In this document: piece by piece, positions 1 through 6,666 of the stretch
How the letters are laid out: the number at the start of each line of letters is the position of its first letter
How positions within the stretch are numbered: the stretch's first letter is position 1
Assembly (NCBI GenBank): GCA_938041945.1
Contig: CALISC010000034.1
Location: 1 to 12,364 of the forward strand
Reading direction: 5' to 3'
DNA length: 12,364 nucleotides
Source of the DNA: an uncultured Acholeplasmataceae bacterium
GTDB taxonomy: Bacteria > Bacillota_I > Bacilli_A > Acholeplasmatales > Acholeplasmataceae
Made by a program: the position numbers and the translations under genes
Notes under the pieces: generated by a model
Told to the model about the DNA's origin: nothing
What the model saw: the letters and a program-made list of their open reading frames with translations, nothing else
Database searches by the model: none

Positions 1-70
1 CCAAGTAGACTCTCTCAACGTGGCGGCCGCTGCGGCTGTCGCCTTTTGGGAACTCCGCAAACGAGAATGA
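1..70 (+). CDS. SpoU/TrmH-family RNA 2'-O-methyltransferase, C-terminal fragment (5' end outside window)
   Basis: Read from position 2, the frame gives 22 residues and then TGA (68-70), including the stretch DSLNVAAAAAVAFWEL and ending LRKRE. SpoU/TrmH (SPOUT) RNA methyltransferases end in a knot helix with the motif SLNV-(A/S)-xAAAxxxxEL, in which the Ser-Leu-Asn residues bind S-adenosylmethionine. The match is short but covers the most diagnostic part of the family. Such enzymes methylate a ribose in rRNA or tRNA in the cytoplasm; the exact substrate cannot be told from the tail. The fragment is oddly GC-rich (well over half G+C, alanines encoded GCG/GCC/GCT), unlike the genes that follow, and the AFWEL form recalls high-GC relatives. 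The same bases can form a strong hairpin, so a structured RNA or a terminator is a weaker alternative. Confidence 0.6.
   Translation, partial: QVDSLNVAAAAAVAFWELRKRE
22..47 (+). other. Strong GC hairpin followed by four T residues
   Basis: GGCG (22-25) and GCCG (26-29) pair with CGGC (33-36) and CGCC (40-43), leaving a CTG loop and a TGT bulge, followed by TTTT (44-47). Eight G-C pairs in an otherwise AT-rich region are conspicuous. It lies inside the methyltransferase reading frame, so it is probably a by-product of a run of GCN alanine codons. An intrinsic terminator or part of a structured RNA cannot be excluded. Confidence 0.3.
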
Positions 71-221
71 TGTAGGAAGTATCCTCCGATGCACCAACTG
101 GACTATTTATAGATACTCTAAGTCATAAAAAAGAGTAACCTCACCACGAAAGAATGCTTGACAACCTCTTTGCGGCAAGAGAGCACCACATAATTTACCC
201 AACAAAACAGAATAAAGAAAC
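71..221. other. Intergenic region with no recognised element
   Basis: This 151-base gap separates the methyltransferase stop from ung. Its base composition is intermediate between the GC-rich start of the window and the AT-rich genes that follow. It contains a small inverted repeat (CTCTT at 166-170 and AAGAG at 177-181) with no T-run after it, so it is not a convincing terminator. No clear -35/-10 pair, T-box, tRNA or riboswitch was recognised. A short open frame from ATG 154 runs out of phase into ung and is not supported as a gene. Confidence 0.4.
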
Positions 222-830
222 GTGGGAAACACAAGCATTCTTGAAAAAGACTATGAATTGCATGAAATTACTCCTTATAAGTCAGACATCTTTAAAGTAT
301 TTGAATTTCCATTTAGAGATATCAAAGTTGTAATAATCGGCCAAGACCCATATCCCGAAAAGGGAGTCGCAGACGGTCTTGCTTTTTCTGGAAATGGTAG
401 TAAAATGCCTGCTTCTCTTAAGAATATTTATCAAGAAATTGAGTATGAGTACGGATGTAAAAATAATTCTCCTAAACTTAATTATTTAGCCCAACAAGGC
501 GTTTTTCTCCTTAACACATATTTAACCACTAAGGTTGCTCAACCACTTTTTCACAAAAATATCGGCTGGGAAATTTTTACCAAAAAAGTAATTTCGTTCT
601 TAAGTGAAAATAAGAAAAATCTAGTATTTATGTTGTTTGGTAATTTTGCAAAAAATATTTTTTCTGCTCTAGTTGACAAAACTAAGCATTTAGTATTAGA
701 AACCACTCACCCAAGCCCACTATCTTTTTACAAAGGTTTTTTTCGCTCAAACATTTTTAAGGAAACAAATCAATATTTACAAAAACATAAATTAACTGAA
801 ATTAACTGGTGTCAACAATGCAGGAATTAA
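222..830 (+). CDS. ung: Uracil-DNA glycosylase, family 1
   Basis: Removes uracil from DNA by cleaving the N-glycosidic bond, the first step of base-excision repair, in the cytoplasm. All family 1 landmarks are visible: the water-activating loop GQDPY (residues 40-44, catalytic Asp42, and Tyr44 which excludes thymine), the GLAFS segment with the uracil-stacking Phe55, LLNTYLT with the uracil-reading Asn98, and HPSPLS with catalytic His163. The usual His after GQDPY is Pro here. At 202 residues the protein is shorter than typical Ung (about 220-230), and the missing part is the N-terminal W..FL..E segment. The GTG at 222 is the only plausible in-frame start, because TAA occurs at 213-215, and it has no clear Shine-Dalgarno site. 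The 3' end overlaps the recombinase gene. Function is secure; the N-terminus is not. Confidence 0.93.
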   Translation: MGNTSILEKDYELHEITPYKSDIFKVFEFPFRDIKVVIIGQDPYPEKGVADGLAFSGNGSKMPASLKNIYQEIEYEYGCKNNSPKLNYLAQQGVFLLNTYLTTKVAQPLFHKNIGWEIFTKKVISFLSENKKNLVFMLFGNFAKNIFSALVDKTKHLVLETTHPSPLSFYKGFFRSNIFKETNQYLQKHKLTEINWCQQCRN

Positions 831-1741
831 AAGAGTTTTTAGATGAATTAAACAGCAAAGGCTACTCTTTAAATTCAGAGATTGCCTATAAAAAAGACTT
901 AGAAGATTTTTTGTTTTATCTGCAGGCTAATGAACTTGGTTTGACTTTTTCAGATGTTTCAAATGAACGAATTTTTAGATATTTTATTTCGCACCTTGCA
1001 GATATTGAAAAAACTCCTAAAACCATTGCAAGAAAAATTTCTGCTTTAAAGTCGCTTTACAGGTTCTTACACGAAACTGGCAAAATTAACACAAATTTAG
1101 CTAAAAACATCAAACCACCTAAAACTCCTAAAAAATTGCCAAGAACTTTAACAAACTCAGAAGTCAGTGCCTTGTTTTTAGCAATTGACCAAACTAAGCC
1201 ACTTGGAGTTAGAAATTCAATTTTACTCAGATTACTTTTTGAAACAGGACTTCGCGTCTCTGAACTTATAAACATTTGTGTTCAAGATTTAGACTTTGCA
1301 CAACTGCAAATCAAAATTACCGGCAAAGGAAATAAAGAACGTTTGATTTTTTTGTCAGAAGAACTGGCTAGCGATATTAAAACTTATTTAACTTACACCA
1401 GACCGGTTTTGCAAAACAAAGCAAAAATAGTTGAAACTAACCGAGTTTTTATTAACTACAAAGGTGGAGAACTAACTACCCGTGGTGTTAGAAAAATTCT
1501 AAATACTTTGGTTGAAAAAGCAGGTGAAACTTTTAATATTCACCCTCATTTGCTTAGACATACTTTTGCAACCACTATGTTAGAAAATGGCGCAGATATT
1601 AGAACTGTGCAAGAATTGCTTGGCCATAAAAACGTCAAAACTACCGAAATTTACACAGCAGTTTCCGATAAATTAGTTTTTGAACAATTTAAAAAAGCCA
1701 ATCAAAGAAAGGATGAAACTATATGCGAAGATTTGAAATAG
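818..1741 (+). CDS. XerC/XerD-type tyrosine recombinase
   Basis: A tyrosine site-specific recombinase of the Xer class, which resolves chromosome dimers at dif with FtsK. It has an N-terminal SAM-like core-binding domain (about residues 5-90, with the typical AYKKDLEDF and KISALKSLYRFL) and a C-terminal catalytic domain. Counting from the GTG at 809, the full catalytic set is present: Arg149 in ETGLRVSEL, Lys173 in TGKGNKE, His247 and Arg250 in HPHLLRH, His273 in LLGH, and the nucleophile Tyr282 in TEIYT. I prefer ATG 818, which gives a normal Xer N-terminus (MQELKEFL); GTG 809 adds three residues. Neither start has a Shine-Dalgarno site, and translation is probably coupled to ung, which it overlaps by 13 bases. 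No att sites or phage genes are nearby, so a housekeeping Xer is likelier than an integrase. XerC cannot be told from XerD here. Confidence 0.9.
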   Translation: MQELKEFLDELNSKGYSLNSEIAYKKDLEDFLFYLQANELGLTFSDVSNERIFRYFISHLADIEKTPKTIARKISALKSLYRFLHETGKINTNLAKNIKPPKTPKKLPRTLTNSEVSALFLAIDQTKPLGVRNSILLRLLFETGLRVSELINICVQDLDFAQLQIKITGKGNKERLIFLSEELASDIKTYLTYTRPVLQNKAKIVETNRVFINYKGGELTTRGVRKILNTLVEKAGETFNIHPHLLRHTFATTMLENGADIRTVQELLGHKNVKTTEIYTAVSDKLVFEQFKKANQRKDETICEDLK

Positions 1742-2163
1742 TCACTGAATTTAAAAACGCTAACATTACTTTGCCAGAAAGAGCAACCAAAGCATCTGCT
1801 GGCTATGACTTTGCTGCTGCCAAAGATACCTTAATTAAAGCAGGTGAAATTGCGAAAGTTCCAACCGGAATTAAGGCTTGTTTTCCTGAAACTGAGTTTT
1901 TAATGTTAGTAGCACGCTCTTCGCTTCCAATCAAAAAAACTTTAATGCTGCCAAATGGTGTTGGCATAATTGATGCGGATTATTTCGGAAATAGTTTAAA
2001 CGAAGGCCACATTATGGTGCTACTTTATAATTTTGGAACTCAAGATGTCTTGCTTAAAAAAGGTGAAAAAATCGCCCAAGGCATCTTTATGAAGTTCGAA
2101 AAAACCAAAGAAAGCAACAATTTTAAGACAAGAATTGGTGGTTTTGGTTCATCTGGCAGTTAG
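1723..2163 (+). CDS. dut: dUTP diphosphatase (trimeric dUTPase)
   Basis: Hydrolyses dUTP to dUMP and pyrophosphate, keeping uracil out of DNA and supplying dUMP for thymidylate synthesis. The five conserved motifs of trimeric dUTPases appear in order in 146 residues: motif 1 SAGYDF (25-30), motif 2 ARSS (64-67), motif 3 NGVGIIDADYFGN (78-90, catalytic Asp84 and Tyr87), motif 4 KKGEKIAQG (112-120), and motif 5 RIGGFGSSG (137-145), the C-terminal arm that closes over the substrate. After motif 3 comes a NEGHIMVLLYNFG segment, slightly different from the commonest GE...V..N form but compatible with the fold. The ATG overlaps the end of the recombinase gene by 19 bases. With ung upstream and a dCMP deaminase downstream, it belongs to a uracil-nucleotide theme in this locus. 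Confidence 0.95.
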   Translation: MRRFEIVTEFKNANITLPERATKASAGYDFAAAKDTLIKAGEIAKVPTGIKACFPETEFLMLVARSSLPIKKTLMLPNGVGIIDADYFGNSLNEGHIMVLLYNFGTQDVLLKKGEKIAQGIFMKFEKTKESNNFKTRIGGFGSSGS

Positions 2164-2166
2164 TCT

Positions 2167-2201
2167 AAACCCTTTTTAAAACCCTTTATATAATATATAA
2201 T
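2167..2201 (+). promoter_or_regulatory. Candidate promoter of the apt-rel-dtd-hisS-aspS block
   Basis: The 57-base gap before apt is the only internal gap with promoter-like sequence. Two overlapping-type -10 candidates, TATAAT at 2189-2194 and 2196-2201, sit 20-30 bases before the start codon. A weak T-rich -35 candidate lies near 2173-2178. Just upstream, AAACCCTTT occurs twice with a 12-base period (from 2167 and 2179), which could be a protein-binding site. The match is to consensus only. Confidence 0.4.
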
Positions 2202-2220
2202 TATAAGTGAGGTTCAAACC

Positions 2221-2742
2221 ATGGAAATTAAGAAATTAGCCAATTTTATTGCTCCAGTTAAAGATTTTCCAAAACCTGGAATCGACTTTAAAGACATCAC
2301 TCCTTTAATGCAAGACGGTGACGCTTTTGCGACCGCTATTGAAAAAATGTATGAGTTTGCCAAAGCAAATGGTGCAACTTTAATATGTGGGCCTGAGGCT
2401 AGAGGTTTTATTTTTGGCTGCCCTGTTGCCTATAAATTAAACATCGGTTTTGTGCCTGTCAGAAAACCAGGTAAACTACCAAGAAAAACTCTAGATATGG
2501 CCTATGAACTTGAATACGGCAGTAACACTTTATCTATTCACGCAGACGCAATTAAATCAGGCGACAAAGTTGTAATAGTAGACGATCTTTTGGCGACCGG
2601 TGGAACTGTTAAATGCACCATTGACATGGTTGAAAAATTAGGTGGCGAAGTTGTTGGATGCTGTTTTTTAATTGAACTAAAAGACTTAAAAGGACGAGAA
2701 CTTCTTAAAAACTACAAAACTTTTACTTTACTTGAGTATTGA
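2221..2742 (+). CDS. apt: Adenine phosphoribosyltransferase
   Basis: Salvages adenine by joining it to PRPP to give AMP and pyrophosphate, in the cytoplasm. The 173-residue length is typical. Diagnostic parts are the N-terminal FPKPGIDFKDITPL (16-29), GPEARGF (57-63), the flexible-loop segment RKPGKLPRKT (81-90), and the PRPP-binding loop VVIVDDLLATGGT (117-129, acidic pair Asp121-Asp122). A good ribosome binding site, GAGG at 2209-2212, lies 8 bases before the ATG. The gene ends in TGA, which shows that TGA is a stop codon in this organism. apt directly upstream of rel is the arrangement known from Bacillus and relatives, linking purine salvage with (p)ppGpp metabolism. Confidence 0.97.
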   Translation: MEIKKLANFIAPVKDFPKPGIDFKDITPLMQDGDAFATAIEKMYEFAKANGATLICGPEARGFIFGCPVAYKLNIGFVPVRKPGKLPRKTLDMAYELEYGSNTLSIHADAIKSGDKVVIVDDLLATGGTVKCTIDMVEKLGGEVVGCCFLIELKDLKGRELLKNYKTFTLLEY

Positions 2743-2766
2743 TTTTGCTAATTTGATTTTTTTAAA

Positions 2767-4956
2767 ATGATTGAAACTAAGTTCTCAGAACTTTATCAAA
2801 ATTTAATTCAAACCATTGGAACTTATATCAAAAACCCTGTTAGTTTAGAGTTAATTGAAAGGGCTTTTTTAGTCGGCGAAAAATATCACGCAAATCAATT
2901 TAGAAAAAACGGGGATCCGTATTTTACACACCCTATCGCGGTTACTCAAGTTTTGGCAGAAATGCACGCAGGTCCTGAAACTTTGGCAGCAGGACTCCTA
3001 CACGACACTTTGGAAGACACTGACTTGCCGAAAGCCGAGTTGACTGCTTTATTTGGCACAGAAATTAGTAATTTAGTGGAAGGCGTGACCAAAATCTCTA
3101 AAGTTGAGTTTAAAACCGACACCACTCAAGTTGAGTATCAACAAAAAATGCTAATTGCGATGGCCACAGACATCAGAGTAGTTATCATTAAAATCGCCGA
3201 TCGTCTGCACAACATGCGCACCCTTAAATTCCAAAAACCAGACAGGCAAGCCGCAATTGCCAAAGAAACTCTAGATATCTACGCACCACTTGCGCACCGC
3301 CTTGGTATGTTTAGAATTAAGGCAGAACTTGAAGACATTTCTTTAAAATACACAGACAACGACACCTATAAATACATCTCTTCTCTGCTTAATAACACTA
3401 AAGACCAGCGAGAACGCGAAATTGAACAAATTATTTTGGCAACTAAAGAAGTACTTACTAAAAATACAGACATTAAATTTGAAATTAAGGGCCGCATTAA
3501 AAATATCTACAGTATTTACAAAAAATTAGTTATCTTAAAAAAAGACTTTGAAGATATCTATGACCTTTTGGCTGTCAGAATTATTGTGCCAACGGTTGCC
3601 GATTGCTATTCTGTGCTTGGTCTAATTCACGCTAATTTCACCCCAATTCCAAAACGTTTTAAAGACTACATCGCAATGCCTAAACCCAACTTATATCAGT
3701 CTCTGCACACCACCGTACTTTTTTCAATGGGGCAACTTTTTGAGGTTCAAATCAGAACTTTTGAAATGGATGAAGTTGCTGAACTCGGAATTGCGGCACA
3801 CTGGGCTTACAAAGAAAACAAAGTTTACTCAAAAGAACGTGAGCAGTTTGAGCTGGCCGAAAAATTAAAATGGTATGCCGACCTTTTAAAAATTTCCAAA
3901 GACTCAGATGAAACCAAAAAAGAAGCCGCTGAGTTCGTGGAAAACATCAAACAAGATATTTTGAATGCCAATGTCTACGTTTTTACGCCTGACCGTAAGG
4001 TTATTGAACTGCCAAACGGTTCAACTCCGATAGACTTTGCCTACGCCATTCACACGCAAGTTGGCACTACTATGGTTGGAGCCACCATTAACAACAAAAT
4101 GTCGCCAATTGACACTAAACTTAAAACCGGTGATATAGTTTCCATTAAAACCGCCAAAAACGCCATTCCTTCTATTGACTGGCTAAAAATTGCCAAATCT
4201 TCCAGGGCTCGCACTAAAATTAAAAACTTTTTAAATACCTATTACCGAGAAGAGTTGATTAAATCTGGCAAAGAAGAGTTAGAGCGGGAACTAATTAAGG
4301 CAAAAATTACTGATTTTGTCATAGATTTTGACTTTGTTGAAAAGCACTTTGAAAAACAAGGTTTTCAAAACTTGGAAGACTTTTACTTTGAAATTGGCAA
4401 AAACTTACTTTCTCCAAAAACCGTAATTTCTAAAATTGTAGGAACTGAGTTAACCAAAGAAGAAGCGCTTGAGGCGCAAATTAAAAAAGCCGCGCGTGGT
4501 CTTGAAGCCGCGTCTAGCACCGGTGTGATAGTAGATGGCTTAAATAAACCACAAGTTAAGTTAGCGCTTTGCTGCAATCCTGTTTATCTTGATGAAATTA
4601 AGGGCTATGTTTCTAAAAACTCAGGCATCATTGTACACCTAAAGGATTGTGTGAACTTAAAAACACTGGACCAAAACAGAGAAATTGCTGTATTTTGGGG
4701 TAAAACTCCCACCAGACGCTTTGCAACTTGGCTGCGCTTAAAAGTTCAGATGAGCGCTACTATGATGTCTGAAATTGTGTCGCTAATTAACTCAAACTCA
4801 ACTTCAATTGCTGAGTTTCAAACCGCTCAAGTCAACTCTCTTACTCAAGTTTATAAAATCAAAATCGGTGTTAAAGATGCACACGAACTAAATCTGCTGA
4901 TTTTGAATTTAAAGAAATTAAGCGGGGTCTTCCAAGTTGAAAGGTTTATCAAGTAA
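2767..4956 (+). CDS. rel: Bifunctional (p)ppGpp synthetase/hydrolase Rel
   Basis: The stringent-response enzyme: it makes (p)ppGpp from ATP and GDP/GTP when uncharged tRNA stalls ribosomes, and degrades it again. Domain order over 729 residues: HD hydrolase (about 40-200; His55, the HD pair 79-80 in HDTLEDTD, ADRLHNMRT 144-152); RelA/SpoT synthetase (about 235-350; GRIKNIYSIYKK, the signature RFKD 297-300, YQSLHTTV 310-317, EVQIRT 326-331); TGS (about 402-462, VYVFTPDRKVIELP); helical and zinc-finger-like region with Cys602-Cys603, His624 and Cys628; C-terminal ACT/RRM (about 650-729). The intact HD motif and the RFKD form, rather than the acidic form of monofunctional RelA, indicate both activities. 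The ATG has no Shine-Dalgarno site and follows a T-rich stretch. The gene is 24 bases after apt, and its stop overlaps dtd as TAATG. Confidence 0.97.
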   Translation: MIETKFSELYQNLIQTIGTYIKNPVSLELIERAFLVGEKYHANQFRKNGDPYFTHPIAVTQVLAEMHAGPETLAAGLLHDTLEDTDLPKAELTALFGTEISNLVEGVTKISKVEFKTDTTQVEYQQKMLIAMATDIRVVIIKIADRLHNMRTLKFQKPDRQAAIAKETLDIYAPLAHRLGMFRIKAELEDISLKYTDNDTYKYISSLLNNTKDQREREIEQIILATKEVLTKNTDIKFEIKGRIKNIYSIYKKLVILKKDFEDIYDLLAVRIIVPTVADCYSVLGLIHANFTPIPKRFKDYIAMPKPNLYQSLHTTVLFSMGQLFEVQIRTFEMDEVAELGIAAHWAYKENKVYSKEREQFELAEKLKWYADLLKISKDSDETKKEAAEFVENIKQDILNANVYVFTPDRKVIELPNGSTPIDFAYAIHTQVGTTMVGATINNKMSPIDTKLKTGDIVSIKTAKNAIPSIDWLKIAKSSRARTKIKNFLNTYYREELIKSGKEELERELIKAKITDFVIDFDFVEKHFEKQGFQNLEDFYFEIGKNLLSPKTVISKIVGTELTKEEALEAQIKKAARGLEAASSTGVIVDGLNKPQVKLALCCNPVYLDEIKGYVSKNSGIIVHLKDCVNLKTLDQNREIAVFWGKTPTRRFATWLRLKVQMSATMMSEIVSLINSNSTSIAEFQTAQVNSLTQVYKIKIGVKDAHELNLLILNLKKLSGVFQVERFIK

Positions 4957-5390
4957 TGCGAGCCTTGATTCAGCGAGTCAGCCAGGCAGAATGCCAAGTA
5001 GACAAAAAAACTATTTCTAAAATAAAAAGTGGACTTTTGGTGTTTGTTGGATTTAGTCAAACCGATAACTCAAAAAATGTTTTAAAAATGTGTGAAAAAA
5101 TCAAGAAACTCCGTATTTTTGAAGATAAAGACGGCAAAACTAATTTAAGTTTAGCGGATGTTCACGGCGAGATTATGGTAATTTCTCAGTTTACTTTGTA
5201 TGCAGATGCTGCTAACTCCAATCGTCCGTCTTTTGTCAATGCTTTGAATTTTAAAGACGCTAATTTACTTTACGCGGAAACCATTGAACTACTTAGCAAG
5301 GATTTTTTGACGGTTGCTGGTAGTTTTGGCGCTGACATGCAAATTACTTTGACAAACTCAGGTCCGTTTACTTTAATTTTAGAAAACTAG
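4956..5390 (+). CDS. dtd: D-aminoacyl-tRNA deacylase
   Basis: Cleaves D-amino acids (for example D-tyrosine) and misloaded glycine from tRNA, protecting translation in the cytoplasm. The 144-residue length is normal for DTD. Signature parts are the N-terminus MRALIQRVSQA, the active-site segment SQFTLYAD (77-84, with Thr80), NRPSF (89-93), and the NSGPFT element (134-139) that carries the Gly-cisPro chirality selector. The loop after SQFTLYAD is one residue shorter than the common DxxKGxRPSF form. The ATG shares its A with the rel stop (TAATG), indicating translational coupling. The rel-dtd order is standard in Bacillota. Confidence 0.95.
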   Translation: MRALIQRVSQAECQVDKKTISKIKSGLLVFVGFSQTDNSKNVLKMCEKIKKLRIFEDKDGKTNLSLADVHGEIMVISQFTLYADAANSNRPSFVNALNFKDANLLYAETIELLSKDFLTVAGSFGADMQITLTNSGPFTLILEN

Positions 5391-5403
5391 AAAGGATAAA
5401 ATT

Positions 5404-6666
5404 ATGAATAAACCTAAAGGAACTTATGATTTATTTGGAGAAAGCGCTAAACTGCATCAAGCAGTTTTAGCGGTCCTTAGAAAACACGCACAAAGCCTTG
5501 GATATGCGTATATAGAAACGCCGGTTTTTGAAGACTCAAAACTTTTTCACAGAGCAAATGAAACTGCTGACATGGTCAAAAAAGAAACTTATGACTTCGA
5601 GGACAAAGGAGGGCGTTCAATTACTTTGCGACCAGAGATGACCGCACCAGTCGCCAGAGCCTTGATTGAAAACAAATTATACGCAACTAAACAAACTAAG
5701 TATTACTATTTTGGAAAAGCTTATCGCTATGAGCGTCCACAAAAAGGACGTTTTCGTGAGTTTTTTCAGTTTGGAGTTGAAAACTTCACGCCAAAATCAG
5801 TAGTAGCAGACACCGAAATTTTTATTTTGCTTGCCCAAATTCTCAAAGACTTAAAAATTACTAACTACAAAATTCATTTAAACTGTTTGGGTGGAGATAA
5901 AACAAAAAAACTATACGCTGAATCTTTAAAAACTTATTTTAAACCACATTTAGACAAATTGTGCTCAGACTGTCAAACAAGACTAGATGAAAACACTCTG
6001 AGAATTCTGGACTGCAAAATATGCGCAAGTTCTGAGTTGACAGCCAATGCACCACGAGTTTACGATATTTTGCCAACAGAAGACAAGGTTTATTTTGACA
6101 AAATTGTAGATAACTTAAAAAAACTGGGTATACCTGCTTTAGTTAACCACAGGTTAGTTCGCGGAATTGACTACTACACTGGTCTAGTTTTTGAAGTTAA
6201 AGTTGATTTTGTAGACCTTGGAAACGCTGCTACGATTTGTGGGGGTGGCCGCTACGATAACTTGGTTGAAGAACTAGGTGGTCCGCAAACTGGGGCTCTT
6301 GGTTTTGCGTTTGGATTTGAAAGGCTAGCAGAAGTTGCTGCACTTTCTGATTTTTTACCAGATTCAAAAGGTCCAGATTTCTTTATTATAAATGCCTGCT
6401 TAGACCCATTTTATGCGCTAAACATCTTAAATACTTTAAAATCAAGTGGTTTTAGCGTGCAAATCAGTTATGAAAATAAAAAAATTTCGGCCCTTTTAAA
6501 ACAGGCTTATTTAACTAATCCCGTATATATTTTGACAATCGGCGAACAAGAGCAGGATACTAAAACTGTGTTTTGCCAAAACGCTTTGACTAAAGAAAGT
6601 CTAATTTTTGATTTTGACAAACTAACTCAGTTTGCAAAGGAGCATATCAATGAAAGTAAAAACTAA
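5404..6666 (+). CDS. hisS: Histidyl-tRNA synthetase
   Basis: A class II synthetase that charges tRNA-His. Landmarks are the N-terminal PKGTYDL (4-10), TLRPEMTAPVAR (74-85), motif 2 YRYERPQKGRFREFFQFGVE (107-126, inclusive), the histidine-specific loop LVRGIDYYTG (251-260), GGGRYDNL (280-287) and motif 3 GALGFAFGFERL (297-308), followed by an anticodon-binding domain from about residue 325. The 420-residue length is typical. Cysteines 187, 190, 204 and 207 form a CxxC...CxxC pair in the insertion domain, seen in many bacterial HisRS and possibly a structural metal site. The ribosome binding site AAAGGA (5391-5396) lies 7 bases before the ATG. hisS overlaps aspS by 17 bases; the hisS-aspS pair is a classic Bacillota arrangement. 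Confidence 0.97.
   Translation: MNKPKGTYDLFGESAKLHQAVLAVLRKHAQSLGYAYIETPVFEDSKLFHRANETADMVKKETYDFEDKGGRSITLRPEMTAPVARALIENKLYATKQTKYYYFGKAYRYERPQKGRFREFFQFGVENFTPKSVVADTEIFILLAQILKDLKITNYKIHLNCLGGDKTKKLYAESLKTYFKPHLDKLCSDCQTRLDENTLRILDCKICASSELTANAPRVYDILPTEDKVYFDKIVDNLKKLGIPALVNHRLVRGIDYYTGLVFEVKVDFVDLGNAATICGGGRYDNLVEELGGPQTGALGFAFGFERLAEVAALSDFLPDSKGPDFFIINACLDPFYALNILNTLKSSGFSVQISYENKKISALLKQAYLTNPVYILTIGEQEQDTKTVFCQNALTKESLIFDFDKLTQFAKEHINESKN
6636..6642 (+). promoter_or_regulatory. Ribosome binding site that fixes the aspS start
   Basis: AAAGGAG lies 7 bases before ATG 6650. The longer open frame starting with TTG at 6632 would put this site inside the coding sequence, so ATG 6650 is the likely start. 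Confidence 0.85.

Noticed and set aside
1..220. tmRNA, RNase P RNA or T-box leader in the GC-rich start
   Set aside because: A GCAAACGAGAAT string and a GATGTAGGAA string recall tmRNA, but the conserved 5' end, the T-arm and the CCA end are absent. No RNase P or T-box core motifs were found either.
154..333. Short + strand open frame (59 codons) starting at ATG 154
   Set aside because: It overlaps ung out of phase, has a poorly placed ribosome binding site and no recognisable family; its second half is a shadow of ung.
818..1741. Recombinase as integrase of a mobile element
   Set aside because: No attachment repeats, tRNA gene, phage or conjugation genes are nearby, and it is embedded by overlaps in a housekeeping gene run.
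2740..2742. TGA read as tryptophan (mycoplasma code)
   Set aside because: apt ends exactly at this TGA with a full-length product, and Trp codons throughout are TGG.
6632..6649. TTG start for aspS six codons upstream
   Set aside because: A strong AAAGGAG site lies inside this extension at the correct distance from ATG 6650, and the extra residues (MQRSIS) do not resemble an AspRS N-terminus.
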